Shown: in pieces, positions 61,177 to 64,000 of the stretch
Layout of the letters: each line of letters begins with the position of its first letter
Position numbering within the stretch: position 1 is the stretch's first letter
Notes under the pieces: generated by a model
Told to the model about the DNA's origin: nothing
Databases searched by the model: none
Seen by the model: only the letters and a program-made list of their open reading frames with translations
Translations under genes and position numbers: made by a program
Source: Mesorhizobium huakuii
GTDB lineage: Bacteria; Pseudomonadota; Alphaproteobacteria; Rhizobiales; Rhizobiaceae
Length of the DNA: 64,000 nt
Assembly (NCBI RefSeq): GCF_014189455.1
Contig: NZ_CP050296.1
Location: 3,096,001-3,160,000 of the forward strand
Direction: 5' to 3'

Positions 61177-62664
61177 TCAGGCCGGCCGGCGCAGGCTGCC
61201 GCGGGCCTGGTCCAGCCGCACCGGCTGGTCGGGGATGGTGACGGCGAAAGTGGTGCGCCCGCCAATCGACTCGACCAGTTCCACCGTGCCGCCATGCGCC
61301 CGGATCAGTTCATGCGCGATGGCTAGGCCTAGGCCGGTGCCGCCGCTGCGCGCCGAGCCGCGGAAGGCCGCGAACAGATTTTCGCGCGCTTTCGGCGGCA
61401 GGCCGGGGCCGGTGTCGGTGACGGCGATGCGGCTGACGCTGCCCAGGCGCACGGCTGATACCGCAAGCCGCCGCACCACGGCGCTCTCGGTGTCGGCCGC
61501 CATGGCCTGCACCGAGTTGCGGCACAGATTGGTGAGCACCCGGAACAGCTGGTCTGAATCGGCGTCCACCTCGAAAGCCGCCTCGACGGCGTTGATGAAC
61601 TCGATCCCTTCCTCGATGTCGAGCAGCCCGTGCACGTCCTCGACCAGCTGGCGCAGCCGCACCCGGCGCCGCGAAGGCGGCGGCTCCTGCGTGCGGCCAT
61701 AGTGAAGCACGCCTTCCGAATAGGAGACGGCCCGGTCCAGCGCGCGCAAAAGCTTCGGCGCGAAGGCCTGCACGGTCGGATCCCTGACCTGGCGCAGACG
61801 GTCCGACATCAGCTGCGCCGAGGCCAGGATGTTGCGCATGTCGTGGTTGATCTTCGAGACCGCCAGGCCGAGGTCGGCAAGGTGCTTCTGCTCGGACAGC
61901 ATCTTCTGCAGCCGCTCCTGCATCTGCGACAGCTCGCGTTCGGCAACGCCGATCTCGTCGGAGCGGGCGGCGGGATGGATGATGCGCCCAGGGTCGTCGG
62001 GAGCTTCGGAGAAGGACAGCATCGAGCGCGTCATGGTGCGGATCGGCCCGATCATGATCAGGTCGATCGCGGCATAGACCAGCATGGCGGTGAACAGCGA
62101 GATCAGCAGCGAGACGAAGGCGACGTTGCGCGAATAGATGAGCATCGCCTTGCGCAGTGAGTAATCCGGCATGATCAGCTCGAATTCCTTGTCGCTGTCG
62201 CCGACCGGTCCGAAGACGCGCAGCATCCGGTCGCCGCCGAAGAACAGCGTGTCGAGCGCGCCGGTCATGCCCTTGATCATGCCGACGCTGGCGAGGTCGA
62301 TATGCTCGTCGACCTGCGGCGGCATGTCCGCCACCACCAGAAGCCGCGAGACGCCGCCATCGCGCACCGCGATCGCCTTGGCGCCGATCGCCATCAGCAC
62401 GTCATTCTGGGCCGTGCGCGACAGCGAGGTCGACTCGCCCTGCACCAGCACGATCGACACGGCTGCTGCCGTGCTCAGCCGCTCCTTGAGCCAGCTCAGC
62501 CGGTAGCTGGCGATCCAGGGCAGGAAGATGAGCACTTCGGCCAAAAGCACGAAAACGATGGTGAGAAGCAGCAATTTCGTCGACAGGCCACGCGACAAGG
62601 GTACGCTGCGGACGGTGGCAGGCGCCGTGCCGATCCCTTCCCCCGCTTGGCTAGCTTCGCTCAT
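61177..62664 (-). CDS. membrane sensor histidine kinase
   Basis: This 495-residue kinase has a first membrane segment (about 29-52), a periplasmic sensor part, a second segment (about 180-205), HAMP-like linker, the phosphoacceptor block KINHDMRNIL (His274) and an HATPase domain with LTNLCRNSVQAMA, DTGPGLP and GGTGLGLAIAHELIR. It has no response regulator next to it, so its partner is elsewhere. The start at 62664 is an ATG. Confidence 0.9.
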   Translation of the reverse strand: MSEASQAGEGIGTAPATVRSVPLSRGLSTKLLLLTIVFVLLAEVLIFLPWIASYRLSWLKERLSTAAAVSIVLVQGESTSLSRTAQNDVLMAIGAKAIAVRDGGVSRLLVVADMPPQVDEHIDLASVGMIKGMTGALDTLFFGGDRMLRVFGPVGDSDKEFELIMPDYSLRKAMLIYSRNVAFVSLLISLFTAMLVYAAIDLIMIGPIRTMTRSMLSFSEAPDDPGRIIHPAARSDEIGVAERELSQMQERLQKMLSEQKHLADLGLAVSKINHDMRNILASAQLMSDRLRQVRDPTVQAFAPKLLRALDRAVSYSEGVLHYGRTQEPPPSRRRVRLRQLVEDVHGLLDIEEGIEFINAVEAAFEVDADSDQLFRVLTNLCRNSVQAMAADTESAVVRRLAVSAVRLGSVSRIAVTDTGPGLPPKARENLFAAFRGSARSGGTGLGLAIAHELIRAHGGTVELVESIGGRTTFAVTIPDQPVRLDQARGSLRRPA

Positions 62665-62795
62665 GCGACTCTGTCTTCACAATCACTTGATCGGCCAAGA
62701 TTAGGCGATTGCGGCCTTTTTTGCCAATTTTATCCTTTGGTCCGAACATTAAATTACCGTCATGAAACCTGCGTCCGCGGCGCGACGACCCCGGA

Positions 62796-62824
62796 TTGAC
62801 TTCCAAAACCCTTCTTTCTATAAG
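62796..62824 (+). promoter_or_regulatory. promoter of the rpmH operon
   Basis: TTGACT (62796-62801), a 17-bp spacer and TATAAG (62819-62824) make a strong sigma70-like promoter, about 120 bp upstream of rpmH. The transcription start would be near 62831. Confidence 0.65.
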
Positions 62825-62945
62825 CCCGCTCACGCTCGGGCCATTCGTCCCGGCGCGGTTTCGATCGCGCCAAAGCCGGCCCGGCAAAGCTCCTGTTACA
62901 AAGTGACAGAATCAAGAAGGGCCGCACCCCGCGGTATTAAAACAA

Positions 62946-63080
62946 ATGAAGCGTACCTACCAACCGTCCAAACTCGTCCGCAAACGCCGGCACGGTTTCC
63001 GTGCCCGCATGGCCACCAAGGGTGGTCGTGGCGTCGTCGCAGCTCGCCGCAACCGCGGCCGCAAGCGGCTCAGCGCCTAA
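62946..63080 (+). CDS. rpmH: ribosomal protein bL34
   Basis: The 44-residue protein [20 protein letters not shown]... ends in [10 protein letters not shown], a complete and typical L34 of the large ribosomal subunit. It lies directly upstream of rnpA, the conserved order. Confidence 0.97.
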   Translation: MKRTYQPSKLVRKRRHGFRARMATKGGRGVVAARRNRGRKRLSA

Positions 63081-63094
63081 GCGAGACGAGATCG

Positions 63095-63448
63095 TTGCCC
63101 GCAACCGGCAAGCCAGTGGGGCAAAATCCCAAGCGGCTTCTGAAACGCGCGGAATTCCTGGCCGTCCGTCGTGGTGAAAAGCGACGCGGGCGGTTTTTCC
63201 TCGTCGAGGTCCTCGACCGCGGCGATGGCGGCGTGCCGCGCGTCGGCTACACCGTCACCAAGAAGGTCGGCAACGCTGTTGTGCGCAACCGCGTCAGGCG
63301 GCGGCTGAAAGAAGCCGTCCGCGTCCATGCCGCAGATGACATGGTGCCCGGCAATGATTATGTCATCGTCGGGCGCGATGATGCGCTGCGTGCCCCCTTC
63401 GGCCAATTGAAGGCCGAACTCTCCCGCCGACTTCGCGGAACACGATAG
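63095..63448 (+). CDS. rnpA: ribonuclease P protein component
   Basis: This 117-residue protein has the RnpA signature [13 protein letters not shown] and the N-terminal [20 protein letters not shown] block. It helps RNase P RNA remove 5' leaders from tRNA precursors. No ATG is available; TTG at 63095, 14 bp after the rpmH stop, with a GAGACGAG site, is the best start. Confidence 0.92.
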   Translation: MPATGKPVGQNPKRLLKRAEFLAVRRGEKRRGRFFLVEVLDRGDGGVPRVGYTVTKKVGNAVVRNRVRRRLKEAVRVHAADDMVPGNDYVIVGRDDALRAPFGQLKAELSRRLRGTR

Positions 63449-63462
63449 GCCAAGGGCTCTCG

Positions 63463-64000
63463 ATGGAAAACAACCGGAACTTCTTCATCACCATCGCGCT
63501 GTCGGTGCTGATCCTGGCCCTGTGGCAGTATTTCTATGTGCTGCCGCGCAGCGAGGTGCAGCGTCAGGCCGCCCGCATCGAGCAGCAGCGCGTGGAAGAA
63601 CGGAAGAAGGCGGCCGAGGCGGCCAATCCGGGTGCTGGAGCGCCGGCGCCGGCGCCGGGCACCATTCCCAACGCGCCCGGCGGTGACACCGTCACTGCCG
63701 CCGGCCGCGACCAGGCGCTGGCCGCTTCGAAGCGCGTCAAGATCGACACGCCGAGCCTCGAGGGCTCGATCAACCTGACCGGCGCGCGTCTCGACGACCT
63801 CAAGCTCAAGCACTACACCGAGACCGTCGACAAGAATTCGCCCGAGATCGAATTGCTCAACCCGCAGGCGCTGCCCACCGGCTATTTCGCCGAGATCGGC
63901 TTCGTTGGCAACGACAAGACCGGCACGGTGCCGGGTGCGGAAACACAGTGGAGCGTGGACGGCAATCCGACGCTGACCCCGTCGACGCCGCTCACGCTCA
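63463..64000 (+). CDS. yidC: membrane protein insertase YidC, partial
   Basis: The first 179 codons are present: MENNRNFFITIALSVLILAL is the N-terminal signal anchor, followed by a Pro/Ala-rich linker and the start of the periplasmic domain. The rest continues past the right edge. YidC inserts and folds inner-membrane proteins. It lies 14 bp after rnpA. Confidence 0.95.
   Translation, partial: MENNRNFFITIALSVLILALWQYFYVLPRSEVQRQAARIEQQRVEERKKAAEAANPGAGAPAPAPGTIPNAPGGDTVTAAGRDQALAASKRVKIDTPSLEGSINLTGARLDDLKLKHYTETVDKNSPEIELLNPQALPTGYFAEIGFVGNDKTGTVPGAETQWSVDGNPTLTPSTPLTL

Overview
The window is GC-rich, gene-dense chromosomal DNA of an alphaproteobacterium. Gene content (amide and polyamine ABC transport, RgpF/WbsX-type glycan genes, a rhizobial-type palindromic repeat at 35888-35945, rpmH-rnpA-yidC) and protein style point to Hyphomicrobiales, most likely Mesorhizobium or a close relative. 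The genus is an inference from recollection of the families, not from a search.

Layout. 1-2477: an RNA-repair type locus, with a TROVE/Ro60-like RNA-binding protein (cut by the left edge) divergent from the sigma54 activator gene rtcR; a sigma54 (-24/-12) promoter lies in front of the TROVE gene. 2845-10892: an amide operon, amiC-amiR, two dipeptide-type permeases, a solute-binding protein, a formamidase/acetamidase and a fused double ATPase. It is preceded by a promoter and leader ending in an intrinsic terminator, which fits control by the ANTAR antiterminator AmiR. 10918-16655: three surface-glycan genes. 17055-25318: a compact nine-gene operon joining an SPFH/SHOCT protein, two zinc-ribbon DUF4178 proteins, a 45-residue membrane peptide, DUF350, a membrane-fused spermidine synthase, a possibly exported FAD amine oxidase, a polytopic membrane protein and S-adenosylmethionine decarboxylase. 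I think this is the least described system here: a membrane-associated polyamine device. 25578-33214: an LprI-like protein, a decayed panE copy, a GGDEF-EAL protein, a decayed ABC ATPase and an RND efflux pair. 33325-42472: a panE-like reductase, an oxalyl-CoA-synthetase-like ligase, and gamma-glutamyltransferase with a PotABCD-type transporter, divergent from a GntR regulator with palindromic operators between them. 42487-45584: small hypothetical genes, a FitAB-type toxin-antitoxin pair with a visible operator, a RibD/DHFR-fold protein and an IS630-family insertion sequence.

45773-60869: a 15.1-kb element integrated in the 3' half of a tRNA-Arg(ACG) gene. It is bounded by a perfect 52-bp direct repeat, and beside both ends sit paired GTGCCCCC motifs spaced 11 bp apart, probable integrase arm sites. 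It carries two tyrosine recombinases, an AlpA-like regulator, an XRE repressor, an iteron-like repeat cluster, a DUF5681 packaging-type protein, small head-type proteins and a 1029-residue tape measure protein. No capsid, portal or large terminase gene is present. This suggests a phage satellite or a heavily reduced prophage.

60820-64000: the intact tRNA-Arg, a histidine kinase with no adjacent response regulator, and rpmH-rnpA-yidC (the last cut by the right edge). All assignments come from reading the sequence; no database search was run.
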